This document shows, in pieces, positions 15,332 to 24,261 of a stretch of 64,000 nt of DNA. Position numbers and translations under genes: made by a program. The notes under the pieces are model-generated. The model saw nothing but the letters and a program-made list of their open reading frames with translations. It was not told the DNA's origin and ran no database searches. Origin of the DNA: an uncultured Pseudomonadota bacterium (lineage in GTDB: Bacteria; Pseudomonadota; Gammaproteobacteria; Burkholderiales; SG8-39); assembly GCA_903921325.1 (NCBI GenBank), contig CAIXPL010000016.1:533145-597144 (forward strand). Direction: 5' to 3'. Every line of letters starts with the position of its first letter. Position 1 is the stretch's first letter.

Positions 15332-16306
15332 CTACTCCGCCACCGCCCCTGCGCTTTTCACCACCGCGGCCATCCGCTCGAAATCGGTCTTCAGATACGC
15401 GCCGAAGACCTCCGGGCTCATGATCCGCGGTTCGATGCCCTGTTTATTCAGCCGCTCGATGATATCGGGCCGGCGCAGCAGCCGATCCATCGCCGTATTG
15501 ATCCGATCGATCACCGCGCGGGGTGTGCGAGCCGGGGCGAGAATGCCAAACCAGCTCTCGAATTCATAGCCGGGCACGCTCGCGGCAATCGGTGGCGCCC
15601 CCGGAAAAAACCGGTTCGGCGCAGCGCTCGTTACCGCCAGCACCCGCACCCGGCGATCGTTGGTAAACGGCAGCCCCACATTGTTGGTCACGATCAGCAG
15701 ATCGGCCCGCCCGGCGAGCACTTCGGTCATTGCCTCGCCCATGCCCTTGGTCGGAATCGCCACGGCATCCACGCCCACGATGCCAAAGAGATAGGCCGCA
15801 GACAAATGTCCGGCACTGCCCACCCCTGAGGTGGCGTAGTTCATCTGTCCGGGGTGGGCGCGGCCCCAGCTGATCATCTCCGGTACGGTCGTGAACGGCG
15901 CATCGCCTTTGATCATTGCGACATAACTTGACATGCCCACCAGAGCCACCGGGGTGAAATCGGCGAGCGCGTCGTAGTCAAGCTTGCGATAAAGACTCGC
16001 GTTGATATGGTGGCTGGCGGCAGCCAGGATCAGCGTGTAGCCATCGGCCGGGGCATGGGCGACGATCGAGGTGCCCAGCGTGCCCCCGCCACCGCCGCGG
16101 TTCTCGACAATGACGTTTTGTCCGAGGGCTTCGCCCAGATCGCTATTGATGGCGCGCGCTGCGGTGTCCTGGGCACCACCGGCAGTGAAAGGAATGAGCA
16201 GTCGGATCGGCTTGGCGGGCCAGGCGGTCTGCGCGCTCACGCTCGCCGCAGCACAGCACGCGGCAAGGACAAGCACCTGCCTCAGACTGCGCACAGTCGG
16301 TATCAT
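15332..16306 (-). CDS. Bug/TctC-family periplasmic solute receptor
   Basis: The 324-residue protein has a signal peptide ending ASVSAQ and the Bug core: IRLLIPFTAGGAQDT (ligand-binding loop), VVENRGGGGGTLG-like second loop (here VIVENRGGGGG) and APADGYTLI. It differs clearly from the neighbouring Bug gene, so the two probably bind different ligands. The start overlaps the stop of the 3-hydroxyisobutyrate-dehydrogenase-like gene by four bases (ATGA), placing it in the same transcript. Periplasmic acid binding is the expected role. Confidence 0.9.
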   Translation of the reverse strand: MIPTVRSLRQVLVLAACCAAASVSAQTAWPAKPIRLLIPFTAGGAQDTAARAINSDLGEALGQNVIVENRGGGGGTLGTSIVAHAPADGYTLILAAASHHINASLYRKLDYDALADFTPVALVGMSSYVAMIKGDAPFTTVPEMISWGRAHPGQMNYATSGVGSAGHLSAAYLFGIVGVDAVAIPTKGMGEAMTEVLAGRADLLIVTNNVGLPFTNDRRVRVLAVTSAAPNRFFPGAPPIAASVPGYEFESWFGILAPARTPRAVIDRINTAMDRLLRRPDIIERLNKQGIEPRIMSPEVFGAYLKTDFERMAAVVKSAGAVAE

Positions 16307-17262
16307 GTTGCGCTCCTTGCTCGAGTGCTGCGTTTCTTCCTGGGCTTGCGATCAATGCCTGACATCGATTCCAGTACTGCGCACACCGCAGCGGTATCGG
16401 CCTTGGCCAGCCCGGCTGACATCGCCGCGTTGTAGATCGGCGCACTGGCAGCAAACAGCGGCGCGGCGACACCGAGCGAGCTCACAAAGTCGCCGATGAT
16501 TTTCATATCCTTTTGCCAGACTTCCACTTTCATGGTGGCCTCGCTGTAATCGGCCTCGACCATCATCGGCCCGCGCACCGAAAACATCCGCGACCCGCCC
16601 GCGCCCCCGGCAATCACCTTGTACATGAGGGCAGGGTCGATGCCCGCCTTGAGGGCGAGGGCAAATGCTTCGCCGGCGGCCACGTTATGGATGGCCACCA
16701 GCAGATTGGCAATGAATTTCAGCTTCGATCCATTGCCAAACTCGCCCACATGAAAATGCCCACTGCAAAACCCGTCGAACACCGCCTGGCAGCGCGCATA
16801 GGCCGCTTCATCACCACTGGCGTAGAGCAGCAGATCTTTCTTGCGCGCCTGGGCACCGGTGCCTGAGAGCGGGCAGTCAAGCAGAATGACCCCGGCCGCA
16901 GCGAGCGCACTGCGCGCTGCATCCTTGTCTTCGATCGGCAGCGTACTGGTCTCGACCACGATGGTGCCGCGTGCCACACCCGCTGCAAGCTCTTTGGCCG
17001 TTGCCGCCAGTGCCTTGGCCGAGGGAAGCGAAGTGATCACGATGCCCGCTTGCCTGGCCGCCGCCTGGGCGCTTGCTGCCACCCGGCCCCCGGCGGCTTT
17101 GTGGGCAGCGCGTGCGGCCGGGTCGATATCGAACCCGATCACCGTGAAACCGGCCTTGATCAGATTGCTGCTCATTGCCGAGCCCATGATGCCAAGGCCG
17201 ATCATCGCAACCTGCGATGGGTTGGTCGGCTTGGCTGCATCAACCTCCTTCACCATCCTCAT
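16303..17262 (-). CDS. 3-hydroxyisobutyrate-dehydrogenase-family oxidoreductase
   Basis: This 319-residue beta-hydroxyacid dehydrogenase has the NAD(P)-binding motif IGLGIMGSAMSSNLIKAG (residues about 21-38), the substrate-site block DCPLSGTG near residue 130, and the catalytic lysine region GNGSKLKFIANL near residue 182. The family oxidises beta-hydroxy acids such as 3-hydroxyisobutyrate, tartronate semialdehyde or glycerate derivatives. A short Lys/Arg-rich tail ends the protein. It starts eight bases after the molybdenum hydroxylase large subunit stop and is coupled to the Bug gene, so it probably handles a hydroxy-acid made later in the pathway. Confidence 0.87.
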   Translation of the reverse strand: MRMVKEVDAAKPTNPSQVAMIGLGIMGSAMSSNLIKAGFTVIGFDIDPAARAAHKAAGGRVAASAQAAARQAGIVITSLPSAKALAATAKELAAGVARGTIVVETSTLPIEDKDAARSALAAAGVILLDCPLSGTGAQARKKDLLLYASGDEAAYARCQAVFDGFCSGHFHVGEFGNGSKLKFIANLLVAIHNVAAGEAFALALKAGIDPALMYKVIAGGAGGSRMFSVRGPMMVEADYSEATMKVEVWQKDMKIIGDFVSSLGVAAPLFAASAPIYNAAMSAGLAKADTAAVCAVLESMSGIDRKPRKKRSTRARSAT

Positions 17263-17270
17263 CCCCTTAT

Positions 17271-19685
17271 TCAGACCCGGCCAAGCGCAGCCAGAATGCG
17301 CTCAGGCGTGAACGGCTGTGCGGTGACCCGCGCGGCGAGTGGTCGCAGCGCATCGTTAATCGCATTCATCACCGCCGCTGGTGCGCCCGCAGTGCCGGCT
17401 TCGCCCGCGCCCTTGGCACCGAGCTCGGAAGTTCGGGTCGGGGTTTGCACATGGGCGCACACGATGTCAGGCATCTCAAGGGCCATCGGCACCAGATAAT
17501 CGCCCAGATGGGCATTCAGCATTTGCCCCTGATCGTCATAGCAGCATTCTTCCAGCAGCGCCGCTCCCAGCCCCTGCACCACGCCACCGCGGATCTGCTC
17601 ATCGACCAGCAGCGGATTGATCACCGTGCCGCAATCCTCGACGCACCAGTGCCCGAGCAATTGCACAAACCCGGTCTCGATATCGACTTCCACCCAGGAG
17701 GCCTGGATGCCATTGGTAAAGGCAAACGCATAGTCGCGCGGCACATAGTGGCGCGTGGCGACCAGCTCGGACTGGAAGCCCGCCGGCAGCGTGTCGGGCC
17801 GGTAGTAGCAGATGCGTCCGAGTTCAGCCAGACTCAGTCGCGTCTGACCACTCAAGCGGTCAATCACTGCGTCCTGGGCGATGTCCAGCTGCGCCTTGTC
17901 ACAGCTGAGGATGGCCGCTGCCGCATCGAGCACCTGCGCTCGCAAGGCACGCGCCGATTGCAGCACGGCTTCACCGCCAATACCGGCACCGCGTGAGCCC
18001 CAGGTGCCCCCGCCATAGGGCGTGGCGGCGGTGTCACCGGTGATCACCCGCACCCGCTCCATGGATACGCCCAGCACATCGGCGGCGATCTGGGCAAACA
18101 CGGTCTCGGTGCCCTGACCCTGCTCAGTCACGCTACAGAGCACGGTGAGCGCACCGGTAGGCTCCAGGCGCACGGTGGCGCCATCCTGTGACGAGATGCG
18201 CGCCCCGCCCACGCCATAGAAGGCGGCCGAGGGATTGGTCACTTCGATCATCGCGGCCAGTCCGATGCCGCGATAGCAGCCGCGTGCGCGCGCTGCCGCC
18301 TGATCGGCACGCAGATGCTCGTAGTCCATCAGTTCCAGCAGGCGATCGAGGCATTGCTGGTGCGACAGTTGCTCAAAGCGCACACCCGAGGGGAAGGCAT
18401 ACGGATAGGCATCATCGGGAATCAGATTGCGCCGCCGAAACTCGGCCGGGTCGATCCCCAGGCGCTCGGCGGCCAGATCGACGATGCCCTCGGTGATGGC
18501 CACGGCAATCGGGTGCCCCACCGCACGATACTGGCAGGTGACGTTCTTGTTGGTGAACACCGCCTGCATATGGGCACGATAGTGCTGGTGGCGATACGGA
18601 CCACCGGTGAGATTGACCACCTGATTGCCCTCGATGCCGCTGGTGCGCGGATACATCGAATAAGGGCCGATCGCGGTGAGATCGCGCAGATCGATCCCCA
18701 ATATCGTGCCATCGTGGCGCGCGGCCAGCCGCACCGTGGCCTTGTGTTCGCGGGCATGGATGTCAGACACAAACGATTCCATCCGATCGGCCACGAATTT
18801 GACCGGCCGGCGCAACAGGATCGAGGTGGCGACCGTGCAGATTTCATCGGGGTACACATGCACCTTGATGCCATAGGCGCCACCCACGTCATGACACAGC
18901 ACCCGCACCTGCGCTTCCGGGATATCGAAATGCCGGGCGAGCACATCATGGATCATGTGCGGTGCCTGCGTTGAGTGATGCACGAGCAGGCTGTGTTCGG
19001 CCGCGTTGTAATCGGCAAGGATCGAGCGCCCCTCGGGACACACCCCGGTATGGCGACCAAACTGAAACGTCTCTTCAACCACGACATCGGCTTGGGCAAA
19101 CACCTCGTCAATGCCACCGGTATCGACGCTGCGCTCAAAACAGATGTTGTCACCAAGCTCGGGGTGCAGCACCGGGTCGCCGGCAAGCGATGCGTCCATA
19201 TCGGTGATCGCCGGCAGCACCTCCCACTGGACCTCGATCAGTTCGCGCGCATCCTCGGCCTGGGCGCGGGTCTCGGCAACAATGGCCACCACCGGCTCGC
19301 CTTGCCAGCAGGCGCGCTCGATCGCCAGCGGATATTGCTCGGCCGACTTGATGCCTTTCAGGTGGGCCAACACACCGACCCAGGGCTTGCAGATGGCGGC
19401 AATGGCCGGGCCATCGAATACGCCAAGCACGCCGGGCGCGCGACTCGCCGTGCTGGAGTCGATCTTGAGGATGCGCGCATGCGCGTGCGGGCTGCGCAAA
19501 AACACCACATGGGCAAGCCGTGGTACGCGCAAATCATCAATATAGGTGCCGCGCCCCTGCAGCAGGCGCCGCGCATTGGGGCGCGGGTCGGGGCTGCCAA
19601 TATGGCCGCGCGTGACGACCGTCGGGTCGGCACCCGGTGCCAGATCCGCGTGCGCCGGGATAGGGCAGGGGAGGCGGGCGGTCAT
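17271..19685 (-). CDS. Molybdenum hydroxylase large (molybdopterin-binding) subunit
   Basis: The 804-residue protein is a xanthine dehydrogenase/CoxL-family subunit that holds the molybdenum cofactor and the active site. Visible motifs are DVGGAYGIK (about residue 270), EQGQGTET near residue 510 (cofactor contact), and GAKGAGEAGTAGAP near residue 760, whose Glu is the catalytic base. The usual YRGAGRPE loop reads YRAVGHPIA here. It lacks the AYXCSFR loop of true CO dehydrogenases, so hydroxylation of a heterocycle or aldehyde is likelier. Small and medium subunits lie just upstream, completing an L-S-M enzyme. Nicotinate-, purine- or quinoline-type substrates are possible; none is proven. Confidence 0.9.
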   Translation of the reverse strand: MTARLPCPIPAHADLAPGADPTVVTRGHIGSPDPRPNARRLLQGRGTYIDDLRVPRLAHVVFLRSPHAHARILKIDSSTASRAPGVLGVFDGPAIAAICKPWVGVLAHLKGIKSAEQYPLAIERACWQGEPVVAIVAETRAQAEDARELIEVQWEVLPAITDMDASLAGDPVLHPELGDNICFERSVDTGGIDEVFAQADVVVEETFQFGRHTGVCPEGRSILADYNAAEHSLLVHHSTQAPHMIHDVLARHFDIPEAQVRVLCHDVGGAYGIKVHVYPDEICTVATSILLRRPVKFVADRMESFVSDIHAREHKATVRLAARHDGTILGIDLRDLTAIGPYSMYPRTSGIEGNQVVNLTGGPYRHQHYRAHMQAVFTNKNVTCQYRAVGHPIAVAITEGIVDLAAERLGIDPAEFRRRNLIPDDAYPYAFPSGVRFEQLSHQQCLDRLLELMDYEHLRADQAAARARGCYRGIGLAAMIEVTNPSAAFYGVGGARISSQDGATVRLEPTGALTVLCSVTEQGQGTETVFAQIAADVLGVSMERVRVITGDTAATPYGGGTWGSRGAGIGGEAVLQSARALRAQVLDAAAAILSCDKAQLDIAQDAVIDRLSGQTRLSLAELGRICYYRPDTLPAGFQSELVATRHYVPRDYAFAFTNGIQASWVEVDIETGFVQLLGHWCVEDCGTVINPLLVDEQIRGGVVQGLGAALLEECCYDDQGQMLNAHLGDYLVPMALEMPDIVCAHVQTPTRTSELGAKGAGEAGTAGAPAAVMNAINDALRPLAARVTAQPFTPERILAALGRV

Positions 19686-19694
19686 GGCGCGCGC

Positions 19695-20189
19695 TCAGTC
19701 TGCCGTGCGACCGGCGCGCCGCGCGGTCAGCGTGGTCTCGATCGCATCCACGATCGCCTGGTAGCCGGTGCAGCGGCAGTAATTGCCAGAGATGTGTTCG
19801 CGGATCTGCGCTCGGGTGGCATTCGGCGTGGTCTCGAGCAATTCGGCCGCACATAGCAGCATGCCCGGTGTGCAATAGCCGCACTGCAGGGCGTTACGCT
19901 GATGAAAGGCCGATTGCAGATCGGCCAGTTCACCGGATTCGCTCACCCCTTCGATCGTCTCCACCGAACAGCCGGCGGCTTGCACCGCGAGCATCAGGCA
20001 GCCGCGCACAATGCGTCCATCCACCCGCACCGTGCAGGCCCCACACACGCCGTGCTCGCAGCCCACATGCGAGCCGGTGAGATCGAGCCCTTCACGCAAG
20101 AAATCAATCAGGTGCTGGCGCGGCTCGACCCGTCGGCGCACCGAGCGTCCATTGACCGTGAGCGTGATCTCGGCTTCGGGCAGTGTCAT
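19695..20189 (-). CDS. Molybdenum hydroxylase small [2Fe-2S] subunit
   Basis: The 164-residue subunit carries two iron-sulfur clusters that pass electrons from molybdenum to FAD. The plant-ferredoxin-type cluster is bound by GCEHGVCGACTV and a following Cys in RGCLM; the second, helical-domain cluster by QCGYCTPGM and YCRCTGY. All eight cysteines expected for the family are present. It begins 14 bases after the medium subunit stop and ends nine bases before the large subunit, in the same operon. Confidence 0.95.
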   Translation of the reverse strand: MTLPEAEITLTVNGRSVRRRVEPRQHLIDFLREGLDLTGSHVGCEHGVCGACTVRVDGRIVRGCLMLAVQAAGCSVETIEGVSESGELADLQSAFHQRNALQCGYCTPGMLLCAAELLETTPNATRAQIREHISGNYCRCTGYQAIVDAIETTLTARRAGRTAD

Positions 20190-20203
20190 GGCAGCGTGTC
20201 GTC

Positions 20204-21058
20204 CTAGGCGAGCAGTTGCTTGACCGCGCGCTCAAGAAGAACGGCGGCCAGATGGCGTTTGGTGGCAGGCGAGTTGTACAGATCGCCACTGGGGTCAAGG
20301 TCCTGCGCGAGTGCCGCCTTGGCGCGCGCCAGCACATCGGCATCGGCGGCTTGCCCCTCGAGCGCGGCCATCGCCCCCTGGGCAAGCAGGGGCGTGGCGC
20401 CGGCACCGACATAGCCGATCGCCACATCACTGAGGCGCCCTTGATCGACCCGGCCAAGCAGCGCCACACCGACGATGGCGTAGTCCCCATGGCGACGGGC
20501 CAGTTCCATGAACACGCTGCGTCGCGGCGCTCGCTCGCGCGGGATTTCAATCGCGGTGATGATTTCGTGCGCTGCGCGATCGGTGTCGTACAGGCCACGA
20601 AAAAAGGTACGCGCACTCACCCGTCGCTCACCAGAGAGCGCCTGGATGACAAACCGGGCATCGAGCGCGACACAGCAGGCGGGCCACTCGGCGGCCGGGT
20701 CGGCAAAGGCAATGCTGCCACCGATGGTGCCGCTATTGCGAATGGCCGCGTGCGCAATATGCGGTGCCGCCTGGCCAAGTAGCGGTGCGTACTGGGCGAC
20801 CAGCGCCGAGCGTTCAATCTCGCGATGGGTGGTGAGCGCACCGATGACCAGATGGGTCTCGGTCAGCGTGATACCGGACAATCCCGGGATGCGCGTGATG
20901 TCGATCAGCCAGTCCGGTGCCGACAGGCGCATATTGAGCGTGGCGATCAGCGTCTGGCCACCGGCGAGAATCTGCGCCTGTTCACCGTGACGCTCCAATA
21001 GCGCCAGCGCCTCGGTGAGGTTGGTCGCCCGCACGTAGTCAAACGGTGAGGGTTTCAT
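20204..21058 (-). CDS. Molybdenum hydroxylase medium (FAD) subunit
   Basis: The 284-residue protein is the CoxM-type FAD-binding subunit. The N-terminal FAD loop is AGGQTLIATLNMRL (about residues 32-45), with the second FAD contact at RNSGTIGGSIAFADPAAEWP, seen as the TIGGS motif near residue 110. It receives electrons from the small subunit and gives them to NAD or another acceptor. Three bases separate it from the SDR stop and 14 from the small subunit, so the S, M and L proteins are made together. Confidence 0.93.
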   Translation of the reverse strand: MKPSPFDYVRATNLTEALALLERHGEQAQILAGGQTLIATLNMRLSAPDWLIDITRIPGLSGITLTETHLVIGALTTHREIERSALVAQYAPLLGQAAPHIAHAAIRNSGTIGGSIAFADPAAEWPACCVALDARFVIQALSGERRVSARTFFRGLYDTDRAAHEIITAIEIPRERAPRRSVFMELARRHGDYAIVGVALLGRVDQGRLSDVAIGYVGAGATPLLAQGAMAALEGQAADADVLARAKAALAQDLDPSGDLYNSPATKRHLAAVLLERAVKQLLA

Positions 21059-21061
21059 CGC

Positions 21062-21808
21062 CTAGCGCCCACCAGTCACATCGATGGTGGTCCCATGGAT
21101 ATACGAGGCGGCATCCGATGCGAGCCACACCACCGTTTGCGCGATTTCTTCTGGCGCACCGGGGCGTCCGAGCGGAATGCTCGGGGCGACCTTGCGGATG
21201 AGTTCGGCCCCGCCATGGATCTCATGCATCTCGGTGGTGATCAGCCCGGGGCGCACCGAGACCACCCGTACCCCTTCATTGCCGACTTCCTTGGCCTGCC
21301 CGAGCATCATGCTATCGAGCGCGCCTTTGGTGGCCGCGTAGTGCGACTCTTCGGGCAGTCCGCCATGACGGGCCGCCGCCGAACTCACATGAATGATGAC
21401 CCCGCCTGCGCCACCGTGTTTGGTGGACATGCGCCGCAGGGCCTCGCGCGTGCAATAGAACACGCCAAAGACGTTCACGGCGAACATGCGCTCGAGCAGC
21501 GCCGGGGTCATGCTGTCGGCGCGACATTGTCCGGAGATCATGCCCGCGTTGTTGACGAGCACATCGACCCGCCCCAGGCGTTCATCGACTTCCTTGAACA
21601 AGGCCGTGCAGGCATCACTTGAGCTTACATCGGCGCGAATGGCAATCGCGCGGCCACCGGCGCGTTCAATATCGCCCACCAGTGCATTGGCGCTCGTGCT
21701 GTCCGCAGCATAGTTGACACAGACCGCGTAACCGCGCGCCGCGGCCAGACGCGCGATCGAGGCGCCGATGCCGCGACCGGCCCCGGTGATCACCATGACT
21801 TTGGACAT
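21062..21808 (-). CDS. Short-chain dehydrogenase/reductase (SDR)
   Basis: This 248-residue classical SDR has the cofactor motif TGAGRGIGASIA (residues about 8-19), NNAG near residue 90, and catalytic Ser-Tyr-Lys as HVSSAAA and HYAATKGA (about 145-160). The absence of an acidic residue right after the second strand (VNYAADST) suggests NADPH may be used, but this is weak. The C-terminal IHGTTIDVTGG is typical of FabG-like members. It lies between the molybdenum hydroxylase and the HyuB gene, where it would oxidise or reduce an alcohol or ketone intermediate. Confidence 0.88.
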   Translation of the reverse strand: MSKVMVITGAGRGIGASIARLAAARGYAVCVNYAADSTSANALVGDIERAGGRAIAIRADVSSSDACTALFKEVDERLGRVDVLVNNAGMISGQCRADSMTPALLERMFAVNVFGVFYCTREALRRMSTKHGGAGGVIIHVSSAAARHGGLPEESHYAATKGALDSMMLGQAKEVGNEGVRVVSVRPGLITTEMHEIHGGAELIRKVAPSIPLGRPGAPEEIAQTVVWLASDAASYIHGTTIDVTGGR

Positions 21809-21822
21809 GCGAACCGACTCCC

Positions 21823-24261
21823 TTAGCGCAAATGCAATTCAATGTCGTGCAACACCGGGTCACCGGCACGGGCAATCTCGTTTTCGATGAGGCTGCCGCA
21901 GCCGGGACAGAAAAACTGCCGGAACACCGGCTCATCGTCAATATAGCGCCGCCAGTCGCCAATGTTCGGATTGGCGTGCGTGATGTCGCGATCTTCGCGC
22001 ACGCAGGCGAGTTTGTAGTTCTCGCGCACTGGCCCCAGATCGGTGGCGCATTTCACGCAGCAATAGTGCGCCTTGCCGCCTGAGCGGCGCACCGCCAGCG
22101 TGTCGGTCACCTGCGAGATTTGCTTGCCGGTGAGTTTTTGTACGCTCTCGGGGCTCTGGCAACGTTTTGCGCGTGCCACGCGTCTGACCCGTGCCGTGGC
22201 CTTGGCGTCCAGTCGTCCTTCGCTGATCACCACCCCATAGATCGAGCGCGCGGCTTCGATCGATACCGCACGGTTATCGAGCACGTCGGCGAGCACCCGC
22301 TCCGGGTCGCGCTCAAAGGGGTCGCCAAAGCCTGCGGCCGCCGACCAGATCACCGAATAGACATCGGACTTCGTCTGCGCAAAATTCTCCTGACGCAACT
22401 GCAGCGTCACTTCACGCCCGGCCACATCGCTGATCGCAGCCGGAATGCGCTGCTGCGCGAACTGCTCGTGGACATCGGTTCCGGTGCGGAACTGATACAC
22501 ATTCACACTGCCCGGATAGCCCCCCATGATGCCCGGCGCGGTCGGGGTGGCGTTGCCCGATGAAAGCGTGTCGTGGGTGATCGTGTCGGTGCCATGCGGA
22601 ATGAAACACGATTCGGCCGACATGCCACCGCGCCAGCGTCCGGCGCCACCGGAATCGACCACTTCCTTGCGATACAGAAAGAGCAGGGGAAAGGTCTGCT
22701 CGGTATGTTCGACATTGGGCAGTTTGCAGATCGGGGTGCGCGACTGACCTCCGGTATTGATGCCATCACCGGTGGCAAAGGCACCGATCGCCCCGCCGAT
22801 CGGGTCAACCAGCAGATAGCCATAGCGCTCGCCCCACTGATCGATGCCGCGAAAGAGGGTTGCCGGCCACTGGCTGGTGCCGCCGATGCACATGATGTCC
22901 TCGCGCATTTGCGGGTCGCCAAAGAGCATTTTGGAGAGCACGTTATAGGTCGGATAGAGCGAGATCTCCATCGCCTGCACCGGCGCGGTGGACACCGAGG
23001 CCGGATAGTTCGCGCAGTTGAACGTGCCCGGGGTGGGGTCAAAGCGCACATGGCGCAGTGCGCCGCCAATCGCAAAATACTGATCCCAGCACAGCAGCTG
23101 ATTGAGCGCGACCATGATCGAGCCGCGCCAGCCCGAGTAGGTGGCGTTCATTGCGCCTTCCTGATCGGCCGTACCATCGTTCTCGAAAATGAGCTCGGTG
23201 CCTTTTTTGCGCAAGGTGAGCATCACCTGATGGGTACGCCGATCGCCGGGGCGGCAGCACTCGACATAGGTGCGCTCGCGCCACACGCCATCGGGCAGCC
23301 GGCGCAGCTTGTCAAGAAACGCCTGCTCCGAATGATCGAGAATGCGCCGCATCACGCCTTTGACCACTTGCGGGCCGTAGCGCGACACCAGCGCGAGCAC
23401 GCGGTCGCGCGCGGTGATATTGCCTGCCAGTTGCGCACGGAAATCCAGTGCCACCGCCTGCGGCTTGCGTGAGGCACGCAGATACAGCTCTTCGATATCG
23501 CGGCGGATCTCGTTGTTCTCGACGATTTTGACGGGCGGGATGCAAATGCCTTCTTCAAAGGCCGACTCCGCCGACCCGCAGAACGACGAGGGTGTGATGC
23601 CGCCGATGTCGTACTGGTGCAGGCAGTTGGTGACCCAGCAGAAGAGCTCACCTTCCCAGAACACCGGGCAAATGAGCATCACATCCTGCTGGTGCGCCGC
23701 GCCGACCCAGGGGTCGTTGGCAAGGAACATGTCGCCATCGCGAATGCCCGGATTGCCGCTGCGATTCTCCAGTATCCATTTCACCTGGGTGTCGGTGACC
23801 CCGGACATGTACTGCATATACGGCCCGAAGTAGACGAACTCGCCATCCTCGGTGAGGATCGAGGGGTTCAGGTCCAGGGCATACATCGCCACCGGTGAAC
23901 CGGAAATGCGCTGAATGGTGGCACCGTGTTCCTCGTTCACATGCCACAGGGCGTGGCGCACCACTTCATAGGTGATCGGGTCGATGTCGGCGACGCTTGC
24001 GCGTTGCAGCCTGAGCGTGGGCGAGATGGTGAGTGTGTCCGGGGGCACATAGCCCATGGCGCGCCCATCAAAGAGCGCCGGGTCCATTTCGCTCACGCGC
24101 GGGCGCCGGGTGAGGGTGACCGCGGGCGATTGCAGGGCGGCAGAGGCGCGCGTCGTTGCCTTTGGCTGCGCGCCTGCCTGCGTGCTCGCCTTTGCGCGAC
24201 CAGGTGAAGTGTTCTTTGACTGCGCCTGACGCGCAGCAGCTTTTAGTGGACGAGCGCTCAT
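21823..24261 (-). CDS. HyuB/acetone-carboxylase-alpha-like subunit fused to a gamma-like zinc domain
   Basis: The 812-residue protein has three parts. Residues 1 to about 85 are a basic Ala/Lys/Ser/Thr-rich extension not usual in the family. The core starts at DPITYEVVRHALWHVNEEHG and contains FLANDPWVGAAHQQD and RWRGGMS, as in hydantoinase B/oxoprolinase proteins. The last 90 residues contain CCVKCATDLG, ENYKLACV, FFCPGCGS and DPVLHDIEL, closely resembling the separate gamma subunit of acetone carboxylase. The enzyme may therefore be an ATP-dependent carboxylase of a ketone-like substrate rather than an N-methylhydantoinase. Its start overlaps the HyuA stop (ATGA). Confidence 0.88.
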   Translation of the reverse strand: MSARPLKAAARQAQSKNTSPGRAKASTQAGAQPKATTRASAALQSPAVTLTRRPRVSEMDPALFDGRAMGYVPPDTLTISPTLRLQRASVADIDPITYEVVRHALWHVNEEHGATIQRISGSPVAMYALDLNPSILTEDGEFVYFGPYMQYMSGVTDTQVKWILENRSGNPGIRDGDMFLANDPWVGAAHQQDVMLICPVFWEGELFCWVTNCLHQYDIGGITPSSFCGSAESAFEEGICIPPVKIVENNEIRRDIEELYLRASRKPQAVALDFRAQLAGNITARDRVLALVSRYGPQVVKGVMRRILDHSEQAFLDKLRRLPDGVWRERTYVECCRPGDRRTHQVMLTLRKKGTELIFENDGTADQEGAMNATYSGWRGSIMVALNQLLCWDQYFAIGGALRHVRFDPTPGTFNCANYPASVSTAPVQAMEISLYPTYNVLSKMLFGDPQMREDIMCIGGTSQWPATLFRGIDQWGERYGYLLVDPIGGAIGAFATGDGINTGGQSRTPICKLPNVEHTEQTFPLLFLYRKEVVDSGGAGRWRGGMSAESCFIPHGTDTITHDTLSSGNATPTAPGIMGGYPGSVNVYQFRTGTDVHEQFAQQRIPAAISDVAGREVTLQLRQENFAQTKSDVYSVIWSAAAGFGDPFERDPERVLADVLDNRAVSIEAARSIYGVVISEGRLDAKATARVRRVARAKRCQSPESVQKLTGKQISQVTDTLAVRRSGGKAHYCCVKCATDLGPVRENYKLACVREDRDITHANPNIGDWRRYIDDEPVFRQFFCPGCGSLIENEIARAGDPVLHDIELHLR

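Noticed and set aside
17271-21058. Carbon monoxide dehydrogenase (CoxMSL)
   Set aside because: The large subunit lacks the Cys-containing CO dehydrogenase active-site loop.
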